DNA from: Paralichthys olivaceus | Taxonomy: Eukaryota; Chordata; Actinopteri; Pleuronectiformes; Paralichthyidae | DNA: 64,000 nucleotides | Reading direction: 5' to 3' | Assembly (NCBI RefSeq): GCF_024713975.1 | Contig: NC_091103.1 | Location: forward strand, 7,629,501 to 7,693,500 | In this document: in pieces, positions 12,858 to 24,143 of the stretch | Layout: the number at the start of each line of letters is the position of its first letter | Numbering within the stretch: position 1 is the stretch's first letter | Made by a program: the position numbers and the translations under genes | The notes under the pieces: model-generated | Seen by the model: the letters and a program-made list of their open reading frames with translations, nothing else | Databases searched by the model: none | Told to the model about the DNA's origin: nothing

Positions 12858-15800
12858 CTGTAATGACATCAACACCGTCACACATGAGAGAACCCGAGAA
12901 TGAATTAAAACTTGTTATCGCACATAATCATTTTCACAGAATCTTTATCATGAAAAACTTACAGTCTTCTTCTTCTTCTTATCAGTTTCACTTCCTGATG
13001 AACCCGAACTCTGCACACAGTGAGCAGGTTATACATTTCACCTTCGCTGGGAATATGATTTTATTATCTGATGATATTCTTATTTGAGTAATTTACCTCT
13101 TTCTTCTTCTTTTTCTTGTCCTTCTTGTCCTTTTTGTTTTCCTTATCGCTGTCACTGGAACTATCAGATGAACTAGATGAACCGGAGCTGGAGTCCTGCT
13201 CAGATTTAAAGGATGTCAATCATCTTTTTTAAGGACAAAGTGCGCAAACACTTATCACATAGTAAATTACCTTCTTCTTGTCCTTCTTCTTTTTCTTCTT
13301 CTTGCCTTTTTTTTTCTTCTTTTTCTTCTTGTCATCATCACTGCTAGAAGAATCTGAGTCCTTGGATATAATAACTGTGTTACTGTATTGCCTATTTTCA
13401 GAAGAAATGCTTTTTTATACGCACAGGAAACAACATTTTGCGAATACTACACATGCACATTGTTTTACCCTTTTCTTGTCTTTCTTTTTCTTCTTCTTCT
13501 TCTTGTCCTTTTTCTTCTTCTTCTTTTTCTTCTTATCGTCATCGCTAGAGCAGTCAGACGAAGAAGAAGAATCCTAGAAAGAGAAGTAAAATCATTTTTT
13601 CTAAATAATGTTTAATTTGAACCATAGAATTACACAGTGAGGTGTTATCATATTATAACTATAATACTCGCATTGAACATGCTATGAGTCTATCTATCCA
13701 TATATCTATTTATCTATCCATCCATCTCTCCATCCCTCCATCTCAAGGAGTTAATATCAATTGAAAATGATCACATTTCCTCAACTGAAAACCTGGGATT
13801 AAAAACAAAAGATGAGGTGTTCTCACCTTCTTTTTCTTCTTCTTGTCCTTCTTCTTCTTCTTATCTTTCTTTTTCTTCTTTTTCTAAAGTAAAACAAAAA
13901 GATGATGAATTGTGCAGCTGTGCCATCTCTTCACTGTGTGGAGTGTACTGTGTTGTAAATTGTGTGTCACCTCACCTTGTCATCATCACTATCAGAGAAA
14001 GAGGAGGATGAGGAGGAAGAGGAGCTTTCATCAGAAGAACTGGACTTCTACAAGTTTGTTCGTGGATAAATTTCAGTTACAGTAAGAGAACAGAGGTAAA
14101 TGAACCACACATTACAAGTGATCCAATATGTTTACCTTCTTCTTCTTTTTCTTCTTCTTCTTGTCATCTTCACTGTCAGAGGAAGAGCACGAATCCTGAG
14201 AAACAAAAGCAACAATAATGTTTTAATACAAGGAAAATACAAAACAACCAACCAAAACCAGCACAAGTACGAAAACTGTAAAACACAAAATTATTAAAAA
14301 CCTTATCCTTTTTCTTCTTCGTCTTCTTCTTCTTTTTTTTCTTCTTTTCATCATCGCTATCAGAGGAAGAGGAGGAGCTGGAATCCTGTAACACAAAAGC
14401 ACTGAAAATGATTTATCATCAACAATACACACAATATATAAAAAGCATAAGGACACAACATTTAATGTACACAACTGTTGTGAAGACACAAACCTTATCC
14501 TTCTTCTTCTTTGGCTTCTTCTTCTTCTTTTTCTTCTTCTTCTTTTCATCTTCGCTATCAGAGGAAGAGGAGGAAGAGCTGGAATCCTGTAAATCGAAGT
14601 AGCAGGGATAATTTTATATCAAGATAATACACAACTGCATCAGCCTAGAAAAGGCTCAACAAATAAAATGAAAACACTGAAGTGTTGTGGAGTGACAAAC
14701 CTTATCCTTCTTCTTCTTTGGCTGCTTCTTCTTCTTCTTTTTCTTCTTCTTTTTTTCATCTTCGCTATCAGAGGAAGAGGAGGAAGAGCTGGAATCCTGT
14801 TAATCGAAAGTAGCAGGGATAATTTTATATCAACATAATACACAACTGAATCAGCCTAGAAAAGGCACAACAAATAAAAGTAAATACACAAGTGTTGTGA
14901 AGAAACAAACCTTATCCTTCTTCTTTTTTGGCTTCTTCTTCTTCTTCTTCTTCTTCTTTTCATCTTCGCTATCAGAGGACGAAGAGGAAGAGCTGGAATC
15001 CTGTTAAATGAAAGCAACAAGAAGAATTTTATATCAATATAAAACACAACTGGATCAGCACAAAATAAGCACAACGACAAAAAAATGAAATAGAGATGTT
15101 GTGAAGACTGAAGACACAAACCTTATCCTTCTTCTTTTTTGTCTTCTTCTTCTTCTTCTTCTTCTTCTTCTTCTTCTTCTTCTTTTCATCCTCGCTATCA
15201 GACGAAGAGGAAGAGCTGGAATCCTGTAACACAAAATCATAGATAATCATTAAACATCATTACAATTCACAGCTGAAACCACACAGAGTACAACAAATGT
15301 AATACACGTGTCGTGACGAAACAAACCTTATCCTTCTTCTTCTTCACCTTCTTCTTTTTCTTCTTCTTTTTCTTCTTATCATCTTCACTGTCTGAAGAGG
15401 AGCTATCAGATGAAGAGGAGCTGGAGGAGTCCTGTGAATCATATTGAAACGACACATTCCCACTTCAAAATAGTTTTCCATTTGTGTCATGAGTCAAATA
15501 GTTTATATTATAATTTTAAAAGAAAGAAAAAGTCATAGTGTGATTTACATCCTTATGTATAGGAGACGATTTGGAGAAAAAAACACTATCAGTAGATATA
15601 TTCAGAGCTTCCATGGCTCTCTATACCTTTTCCTTCTTCTTCTTCTTCTTTTTCTTCTTCTTATCTTTTTCATCATCGTCACTGTCCGAACATGAACCAG
15701 ACTCCTGTACACACAAAAAATTATTATCTTTTTCATTTCATTTTTTATCATCACTGTAGATTCTGATCTTGATTATACTCTATCATAACAGCGTTATGTT

Positions 15801-18800
15801 GTAAATATTGCATTAGTACGCACTGGTGAAAACATACTATAGCAATTGCCAAGCCCATTAAAGGGCATTAAAGGAAGACTGATGCATTCTCTTTATTGCA
15901 GCATGCACATAGCACGATTACCTTCTCCTTCTTCTTCTTCAGCTTCTTCTTCTTCTTCTTCTCCTTCTCCTTGCCTCCCTCTCCCTCATCATCACTCAGG
16001 TTGCCTTGCTCATCTTGGAATGCCTCTATTCCTCCTGCTGGACAGGGAACATCATTACAACCCAAACAAAATCACATTCACTGATCCTGACTTTGTGTTT
16101 GATTTGTGTTTAATTTGTGTAGAAGCACACGTACCAGCCGATGCAGAGGACAGCTTGTCTTTGTCTGCTGCTTTAAGCTCTTTGGCTTTGGCCTGTCACG
16201 ACAAAAGAGGACAATAACTTCTTATGTGTTCGTGCACAGGAGTATGTGCAGCATGCAAACAGTTCGTATGAGTATTTCACCTTCTCAGCATCTCCATCAG
16301 TATTTGGTCCTGCAGTCTCATTTTCTGCAGAAAAGGGCAAAACAACACTGATGCATCAACACAACAAACAGTGACGATTGTTGCTGTGATTTCCAAGGAT
16401 TGGAAATAAAGTAAACACTCACCAGCTGCTGAAAGAGCGACAACACTGCTGAGCTCATTCTGCTCTTCATCCTGTGAATCCACACAGATACAATCAAGCT
16501 TAAGCTGATGATATATACTGTAACTTGTTTCTCCCTACACGTCTACACACACACACGTGCATATACGAGTCATACAAACACATCAACACCTTTGTTGACA
16601 AATAATGACAAATCAGTGTTCAGACCGACTTGTGTCTGCAGTAGTGAAGAATTTGAATAAATATGAGGCGAGGTGTCAAGACAGTGTGGAAGAAATATGT
16701 AAAATAACATGCCGTTCTCCTGCAGGCCCTGACAAGCACACAAGCTTTTTTTCTCAGGAGGTGTGTGCAGAGTTGAGGAGTCAGAGTTGCTCGCTGCTAC
16801 AAAGTGAAGACTTCAAAGTCAACACGTCATGCTCGCAGGAATGAAGAGTTTAACCCGGATCCTGCATAATAAAACCTGAGCGAATGAAAACCTGCTACGT
16901 TTAAAGGCTTTAGTCTTTTTTAAATACAAGTTTTTTAAACCTTTTTCTTATCCGTCTTCTTCTTCTTCTTTTTCTTATCTCCATCACTGTCAGATGAAGA
17001 GGATGAGGAAGAACATGAGGAGCTGGAGCCCTGTGTAAATAAATCAAGTATAAACTATATGTGACTTACAGTGTAATGATGAACATGATGCCGAAATGAC
17101 AAATCAGACATGTTCATTTACCTTTTTCTTATCTTTCTTCTTCTTCTTCTTCTTGTCCTTCTTTTTCTTCTTGTCGTCTTCGCTGTCAGAAGATGATGAT
17201 GAAGAGGAGGAGCTATCTGAGGAAGAGGAGCTAGAGTCCTGTAAAACGAAGGAGAAGAAATGAAACAATGAATTTATTATTATTAATATGATTCGTTTTT
17301 ATTCAGCCACAGGAACAGAAAATTGATATATTGGTTTAGTCATGTTTATATTTACCCTCTTCTTTTTCTTTTTCTTCTTCTTCTTTTCGTCCTCACTGTC
17401 AGATGATGAACTGTCAGATGAAGAGGAGGATGATGATTCCTAGGACGGAGGAAGCACAGCAGAGACATGAAGTAATATAAAGGTTAAGTGTCAAGTAAAA
17501 TGATTCATTATTGTTGTATAATCTGTTGGACATGAGACAAATTTAGTATACCTTCTTTTTCTTCTTCTTCTTCTTCTTCTTGTCCTTCTTCTTCTTGTCT
17601 TTCTTTTTCTTGTCCTTCTTCTTCTTCTTCTTTTTGTCTTTCTTGTCGTCCTGGTCATCTGATGAGTCCAAATCCTTAAGAAACAAACAAATAAAACCGT
17701 TAATAACAAGTGTAACATCATCAGCATGCTCAAAATGGAGAATGGCTTGTTTTCTCTCTCACCATGATCTTCTTCAGACCGTCTCCAGACACCTGCTCCA
17801 TCTGGTCATCAGGACCTGAAAATATTTAAATGGTTAAAATGAAAAGCTTTTCTTTAATAAATGAAAAGCATGTCTTCATACATTGTTAGTTGAGTTAAAG
17901 TGACTGAAAGAAAATCTGAATGTGTAAGTTTGAATAAGTTCATGAGCTGCTGTGAACACAGAACTTGAAAGACGTCTATGAACCGTACAGGAGATAATGT
18001 CACCACATACTTGCACTAGTTAATAAGACAATTCAATTACTGGAGCATCTGGACTAACTGGAAGTATCAGAAGCCCCTTAGAAAAAAATACAACCTATAT
18101 GCTCAAGCTGCTCCGCAAGCTTACCTCCACTGTAAGAAGAAAGTGTACATGCAGTATATAACCTTTGCATCGCTCTGACTCCACTTTAACAGGCTTTATT
18201 TAGTAATGTTTGCATGTTTATGAGCCTAATGAGAAAAAATATTAAGTTAAAAAACAGCAGACGAGATAAAAAAAAAAATTATCCACTTGTTATTTATAAA
18301 TAACCTTAGAAAGGATTTTATGTTGTAACACAGGAATACTTGCAAGTGGTATTTCTTTGGGCGGGACGACTATATGTATTACATACTTTTGAAATTGCAG
18401 TTTTAAACTGTGTACACTGATTACACAGCAGTATTATGTATCCAATATGCATAAAACATTCCATCACTCAGATTGTTGTGAGTTAGCCTCTGTTTGTGAG
18501 ATTTGTTTAAAGCTATAGTGTAACATGCAGTCTTATTTTTATTGTTTAATTTGTGTAGGGACCCCACATATGTTCAGCTACATGGAATTTGTTTTTTGGC
18601 TCGTTTAGTCCGAATAAACAGAGATTGCCTTCGAACACATTCATGGTCCGGCCTTTTCATTAAATGAATCACAGCACAAACATTACTTGACACCATCGGT
18701 TACAACCGCAAATAAGAAAATTCTCTTACCACACTGAGATATGACAACATTGTCCCAGATATACTCATCCTTCTTCTTCTTCTTGTCCTTTTTCTTCTTC

Positions 18801-21800
18801 TTCTTCTTGTCATCCTGTAAGGGAAAGTCAGTCTATTAATGTTATTCATATTCATTTTGTTTTGTCTTTTGTAAATATATTCATGTGCATAAAAATCATT
18901 TTCAAAATGAGTGTTATATTTATTTTATACAGTGTAAATAAAGAAAAGGGACCGGATCAGGGTTGGGTGTTTCCTACTAGATATAGATAAGGAGTTTTTT
19001 TCACTATGGTCAGATAACAAACACACACACACCTGCTATGATGGTGCAGCCAAAACCAACACATGAGACATGATATCTGCTGACTTTACATATGACACAT
19101 ACAATATTACAAACTAGATACACGATAATACAGCACATTTACTGTGTACTTATACTTTCAACATGCACTCACACCCACATGGTTAGGATTTCTAGGGTGT
19201 TCCCAATCAAAATAACTCTGCACAGGTCACACATGGGTTCGTCATTGCTGTGACATTCTTTGGTTGATACAGAGGGTGTTTCTAACTTCATCTCTGGGTG
19301 TGTCGCTCTCCTTTCAGATACTGCCTGCTATCAGATCCAGGGCATTTGAGCGTACACCTCAAGTGCCTAGAGTGAAATTCATTCTAGTGAGTACTGTTCA
19401 GCCCTAAGCGAACAAATGGGGTGGTAACTAAGTTTTTAGAATAATTTCATCTTAAAGTTTATCTTAACCTTTGCTTCTCTCTTTTGTGTTGAAAACTTGT
19501 CGCCCGCTTTTCTTGACTCTCCTGATTTTCCACCCACACCCTCAGAAAACACTCCACACATCATGCCATCGTGTGACTCCAGTCACATGAAGCAGAAATG
19601 TTACGAAACCACGTGAAAAAAAAGGTGAAATACTTTTTTTCCTTGCGACATATTTCCTTGCGGATGATTCATGCTCTTATCACATCTTTCAGAACAACAC
19701 ATCTTTTTTATTTATTTATACATACAGTCAGATTTAAAACCATTCTGTCCTAAATATTCTCATATTGTCAACTCTGAAAAACTCCAAATATCCTCACCTA
19801 AGGCGGTGACATAGTTAGATTGACAATCAGTCTCCTGTAAGCTGATGTGAAAGTGTTTATGCTTGTGGCACATGACTTAATTTAGCTGTGCTGCAGGAAA
19901 GAAAGAGCTCTAAATCTCAGGGATTAACAAAAACAACAAACCGCACTGTGGAACCATCAGATCTGAAAGACTGAAACTGAAAGACTCCCAAGAGCGGAGC
20001 GTGGAGCGACAACACCTCTCAAAATGATGGACGTAAACAGCAAGTCTCAGGCAATTGAAAGAATTGTGATGACTGCAACTACTGTGTGACATGTTGTTGC
20101 AAGACAGGAGCTGTGAGGAGGCAAGATTCCTCTGCAGCACACAGCCGTGGGATTCCTTGATCAGCATCTATGTCATAAGCACAACTTACCTCACTGTCAC
20201 TTTCTGAGGAGCTGCTGGAAGAAGAGGAAGAGGAGGAAGATGAGGAGGAGGAGGAGGACGATGAAGAAGATGAGGAGGAGCTGGAACCCTGTGCAGAAAG
20301 AAAGAAAGAAAGAGAAACTATTGCTCAACCTGCTGTACATAGGTTTAATACACACCTTAGTTGGTGAAAGTGCTAAATGAGAATCTAAATGAATGAGTCA
20401 CTAGAGAAACACACACTAGAGTGAGGCTTTGTCAGTGACACTTAGGGAGGGGCTCTTCAAACACTTAGCAACACACAAAGGAAACTACACAAGCAGCCAT
20501 TTTACAAAAAACACACACATTCCCACTTTGCTGTAAACCAAAATAATGCTGCAAAAGTGACGGTTGACATGAACTATTAACCAATTCGTTCCTTTTGTTA
20601 TTCTCTGCTGTTCGACCGGCTGTTGCTAGGCACCGCCCACATTGCACTTCCTCCTCTGTCAGATGTCAGGATTATGCAAACTCCTGATTTCTGCAGCCTC
20701 ACCTGAGCAGATTCCACTCTCCCTCCAGCAGCCACAAGATCTCCTGACTGTTGTCAAGTGACGGGATTTCCTCTCATCACTTGACACTTGTCAAGAACTG
20801 ACTTGGTGATAGAACATTTCATTGTGAATATTACTTGGTTAGCGGTGAAGATAAGTTTCTTGAGACACATACTTTCTTCTTCTTCTTCTTTAGCTTCTTC
20901 TTCTTCGTTGGTTTCTTGCCAAGACCCTCGTCCTCGCTGTCAGAGGACAGTGAGCTGTCAAATGAGTACAGATCCTGGGTCGAACAAAAAGAGAGGGAGC
21001 AGACGTTATTTCATGCGACCTAGACGTGATGCACATAATTATATTTGTAGCAGCCTCTGCATTGCTACACCGGTTAAAGCATGAAGACGTTTTACAGTTT
21101 ATTGTGGTTGGTTTTTTTAAAGAGGTTTTTCCAGGGGATTTCCACTGACTGGTAAAGTGGACTAACCAACACATCTGATGCACATTAAAATTCAAGGTGT
21201 ATAACTTCATGCAATATCATGCAGCTGCAGCAAAGGAAGGGAAAGATTGAGCAAGGCCTAAACTAAGATTCTTAACAGCATAGGTGTGGCCCTTCCTGAA
21301 ATGAGGGGGGGAGGAGGATTGGTATCATGAAGTTATAACTAACGGATCCCAGAATATTTGACAGTAGAATACAATGGATCGCTGCAGTTTAATGATTGCT
21401 CCTGCTCACCTGTCCATCTCTAGCTCCTGACAGGTGTCCGGGCTGAATGTTCTCTTCCAGACTTGCAGGCTCTGCCTCCTCAGTGAGCGGTGGCAAACCA
21501 CTGGGCAGGGGGACAGCTGCCGGGTGCTCGACACCTGCAGCGCCTGCTCCACCTGGAGCTGCACAGCACAGCAGGGTGACAGGAACAGACACCAGTTACT
21601 CAGAGTCACAATAATGAGCTGCCAGTGTCTACAAACTGCATCAGCTGTTGTAGCAACCAAGGTTTCTATGCTGGTTGTGTGAAAACAACTAAAGGATTAT
21701 TATGTGACTGCACTTCCCTGTTGCTTCACTTCCTTAAACAGACAAGTTCAATCATATCAAATATAAAACAAGTATAAGCTGCCAAATCGTTGAAGTGATT

Positions 21801-22102
21801 TCTGCAGATTAATGACTTTCTGCTGACCTTTGCCATAAACCACACAAACTATTACAACAATTGAGAAGTGCCACACCCCTTAACACTACAGGGAATGGAG
21901 ACAGTGTCTTTGCTATTTGCTATGTTATGTGTGGGACTACATCAAGTTTAAAACGGTATTGACAGCACTTTCAGTAGTGATTGTCATGTGCTGATTAAAG
22001 ATAAACAATGTAATGGAACACACAGTGATCCAGCTCAAACTAAGTCAACTTCAAAACAGAACAACTTTAAGAGAACACACCTTTGTGGAGAGTGGACTCC
22101 AT
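12507..22102 (-). CDS. large block-repeat protein of acidic-serine and polylysine modules, 906 aa, 29 exons; function unknown
   Basis: I assembled 29 minus-strand exons with GT-AG introns whose coding lengths sum to 2721 bases, in frame from the ATG at 22102 to the TAA at 12509-12507. Residues 1-57 are Ala/Pro/Glu-rich. Residues 58-790 alternate Ser/Asp/Glu clusters (SDSEDE-like, good casein kinase 2 sites) with runs of lysine broken by Asp or Glu. Residues 791-906 form a Pro/Ser-rich tail without polylysine. There is no signal peptide, membrane segment or folded domain I can recognise. Nopp140 and Treacle have the same general plan of acidic-serine and basic blocks, and Treacle also uses one exon per repeat, so a nucleolar or condensate role is a reasonable guess but unproven. 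The exons are strongly purine-rich on the coding strand. The 5' end is the least certain part; additional upstream exons are possible. Confidence 0.75.
12963..15704 (-). CDS. core repeat exons 15-28 of the large Lys/Ser gene
   Basis: Exons on the minus strand: 15704-15627, 15431-15327, 15223-15122, 15000-14911, 14796-14701, 14586-14494, 14385-14302, 14195-14136, 14047-13976, 13883-13827, 13573-13469, 13360-13271, 13195-13097 and 13010-12963. Every one is a multiple of three and lies between phase-0 introns. Most start with GAC or GAT after the acceptor (Asp), run through a serine cluster ending in DSEDE or DSDDD, and finish with 8 to 20 lysines and usually DK. Exons 23 (14047-13976) and 24 (13883-13827) look like one module split into its acidic-serine half and its lysine half. 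Many donors are AAG followed by GTTTG rather than GTAAG. Confidence 0.75.
14302..15327 (-). repeat. tandem duplication of an exon-plus-intron unit of about 205 bases
   Basis: Six successive exon ends lie at 15327, 15122, 14911, 14701, 14494 and 14302, spaced 205, 211, 210, 207 and 192 bases. Each is preceded on the plus strand by CAAACCTTATCC or a close variant. The introns between them are also alike: phrases such as ATAATTTTATATCAA, CACAACTG and TCAGCCTAGAAAAGG recur at the same offset in at least two units. Exons and introns were therefore copied together, by unequal exchange or replication slippage, recently enough for non-coding sequence to remain similar. Confidence 0.8.
15922..17815 (-). 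CDS. middle exons 6-14 of the large Lys/Ser gene, with a non-repetitive linker
   Basis: Exons on the minus strand: 17815-17763, 17674-17552, 17439-17356, 17238-17122, 17030-16941, 16471-16423, 16324-16281, 16192-16135 and 16037-15922. The first, fifth-to-last and neighbouring junctions keep phase exactly (phase 1 entering 17815, 16324 and 16037, otherwise phase 0). Exons at 16471-16135 encode a linker (DEEQNELSSVVALSAA, then acidic and Ala/Lys-rich) with little polylysine. The exon at 16037 begins with a Gly/Ile/Phe-containing acidic stretch before polylysine resumes. The donor at 16940 is GTTTAA, weaker than usual. Confidence 0.7.
18730..22102 (-). CDS. N-terminal exons 1-5 of the large Lys/Ser gene
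   Basis: Exons on the minus strand: 22102-22081 (ATG, 22 coding bases), 21558-21410, 20974-20873, 20288-20190 and 18814-18730. The frame is fixed by the downstream repeats: only the reading APGGAGAAG in the second exon joins to DLYSFDSS in the third. Exon 4 is almost pure serine (more than 20 in a row) ending ESDSE. Exon 5 has polylysine and then DEYIWDNVV, a rare hydrophobic and aromatic patch. The ATG at 22102 has T at -3 and G at +4, an average context. Sequence upstream of it in the same frame is open back to the acceptor at about 22167, so a more distal start joined to this exon cannot be ruled out. Confidence 0.6.
19000..20180. other. intron 4 of the large Lys/Ser gene, no internal feature
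   Basis: This 1.4-kb intron (18815-20189) is the longest in the gene. It contains a short CA run at about 19020-19031 and otherwise AT-rich sequence. I see no additional coding exon or recognisable transposon. The adjacent intron between 17816 and 18729 is likewise featureless to me. Confidence 0.4.
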
Positions 22103-23903
22103 CCAGGTCCGGGTCTTTCTGTCCAGGGGCCCAGGTCTCCTCTGACAGACCCACCTGAGCAACTCTGAGACAAGGTGTTGAGCTGGACTTTTTTATGGGT
22201 GGGGACAACGGGAAAGTGTCAAGGAGGCCAAAATCAGACACTTCCCTTCACACATTTCAAAATAAATTCCATTTTGAAAGACAATACCTAACATTACAAC
22301 AATTGCACCTGCTATAAACTCACTGTGCCTGATCTAGCTGTGAATGAGGAATGGTTTTTTTGTAATGTGAGAGGCAGCAGCTGACACAGTGTTTGTTTTT
22401 CTTTCAGACTGGGCCATACAGTGTTTTATTTTGAAAGCAGTAGTGTCTCATTACTGTGACTGTTTCTGACTGGTGGAGCCTCTGCAGCCAGAATGGCTGG
22501 TTTACCTGTGTCAACAGGTACTGCCAGTTTCACTGGGTGGGAGCTACAGTGTCTGCAGGAGTGGAAGGTAACGTTGTAAAGTTGTGTCATGTTCAAACAC
22601 TGACTCAATGCAGAAATGGGTTAAACAGTTTCATACCAGGATCAAATTATGATCCATGATACACAACAATAAACACATAATGAACGTGTGTCCTGCCAGC
22701 TCAGGAGCAAAACCGAGGAGTGTTTCTTCTTTGGGTCTCTAGTTAAAATGAGTGCAGTTTATATACTGACATAGAATATAGTCAATACAACACCATCCAA
22801 CATTTAAATAAAGTGCGCTGTTATTGCATATCACAACTACTTACCACTACTTCCTCTGCACATTATTGTATAACACACACACACACACACATCTTTCTAT
22901 AGTTGCACTACATAAAATATACTGCCACTTGCTATTTAGTATACTATGATGAACTTATATTGTTTTTGTATACCACACCTGCATATATACTTATCTCCTT
23001 GTACTAATGCACAAAAACTGTTTATCCTGTACCACCGTGCTTTACTGAAGTACATTTCTATGCAAACAATATGTCCAGAGTGAAAAGGTGTATATTATGT
23101 ACAGGACTTTTATTGAATTGTCTTTATTCTACTGCCTTTTCCTTCTCTTGTCTACCTCACGGTGTAGGATCAATACACTTTAATCTTATTTTATTTTATT
23201 TAATCTCATGAACCCTGATTTAAATCATGCAATGCTGCTGTGTCGCCCCCCAGAGGACGTACAGAGGATTGACCACAGGGTCACGTCTCACTTGTCAAAC
23301 GGGTTATTCAGGTTCCCTTCCAGCTTCCGTAGTTCCATAGTTCCATAAAGATAACAATGTTAAGATCGGTCAACTCCGGAAATGGTCATTTAATTCAAAA
23401 ATAAAAGTAAGTATATACTACTATTAAAGTGAAAAAACAACTAATAACGAAGGCTATATTGCAAATTTCAACAAAAAAACAGAAACATAAAATGAAAAAT
23501 ACAATATATTTATAATGAAGTTGATATAAAAGTCATATTATAAAACCTCCACGGAAAAGGAAATGCTTGTTCAACAATGTAGTGGGTTGACATGTTGTGA
23601 TGTAGTTATGGCTGAACACAACTTTCTCACCTTCATCTACGTGAGTCTTCGTCACCAGCTCTGATCCCTGTGCGATGTAGCCTGACCAGCTAACGTTAGC
23701 TTAGCTTAAAGAGGACCGCTCGTGTGTTGGCTTCATCTTTTATTTTGTTTTTAACCTTTTTTCACCGCGGCTCGCTGCTGCTGCGTTCACGGGACTTTAC
23801 CAAACTAATGTCCGCAGCCCTGCAGCTGGAGGACCAGAGGACCAGAGCCATGACTAATGTTGTGGGTCCGTTCACACTCGAATGACCGACTGGTCGTGTC
23901 GCC
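22103..23903. promoter_or_regulatory. 5' region shared by the large Lys/Ser gene (minus) and tp53i13 (plus)
   Basis: The two genes point away from each other, with start codons 1.8 kb apart. On the minus strand an acceptor-like CTTGTCTCAG ends at about 22167, just before the exon with the Lys/Ser start. A good donor (GATGAAG then GTGAGA) lies at about 23632-23625, so a non-coding first exon near 23632-23720 is plausible. Another acceptor/donor pair brackets about 22507-22553. Positions 22800-23200 are AT-rich and look like a decayed retroelement tail. The first 150 bases before tp53i13 are GC-rich. No TATA box is evident. Confidence 0.4.
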
Positions 23904-24085
23904 ATGCGGGGCCGAGCGACGTCCCCGCCGCTGACAGTGACGGTCCTGGCCGCGCTGTGGGTCAGTGTGGGTCGGTGCGATGCCTCCGGGTCCCCGGGGC
24001 CAGGGTGCGACAATGGAAAGGTGCGTGTGCGCGTGCGTGTCTTAAGGATTCAAGTTAAGGTGTTCCCTTGCTGCAGACATCAACA

Positions 24086-24143
<58 letters not shown>

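Noticed and set aside
13278-15760. Plus-strand open frames rich in Phe, Leu and Ser across the 13-16 kb region
   Set aside because: They are the reverse reading of the polylysine and serine codons on the minus strand and have no splice or start signals of their own.
22081-22240. Alternative reading VAQVGLSEETWAPGQ in the first exon of the large Lys/Ser gene
   Set aside because: It ends in phase 2 and meets a stop in the next exon; only the frame starting at 22102 connects to the repeats.
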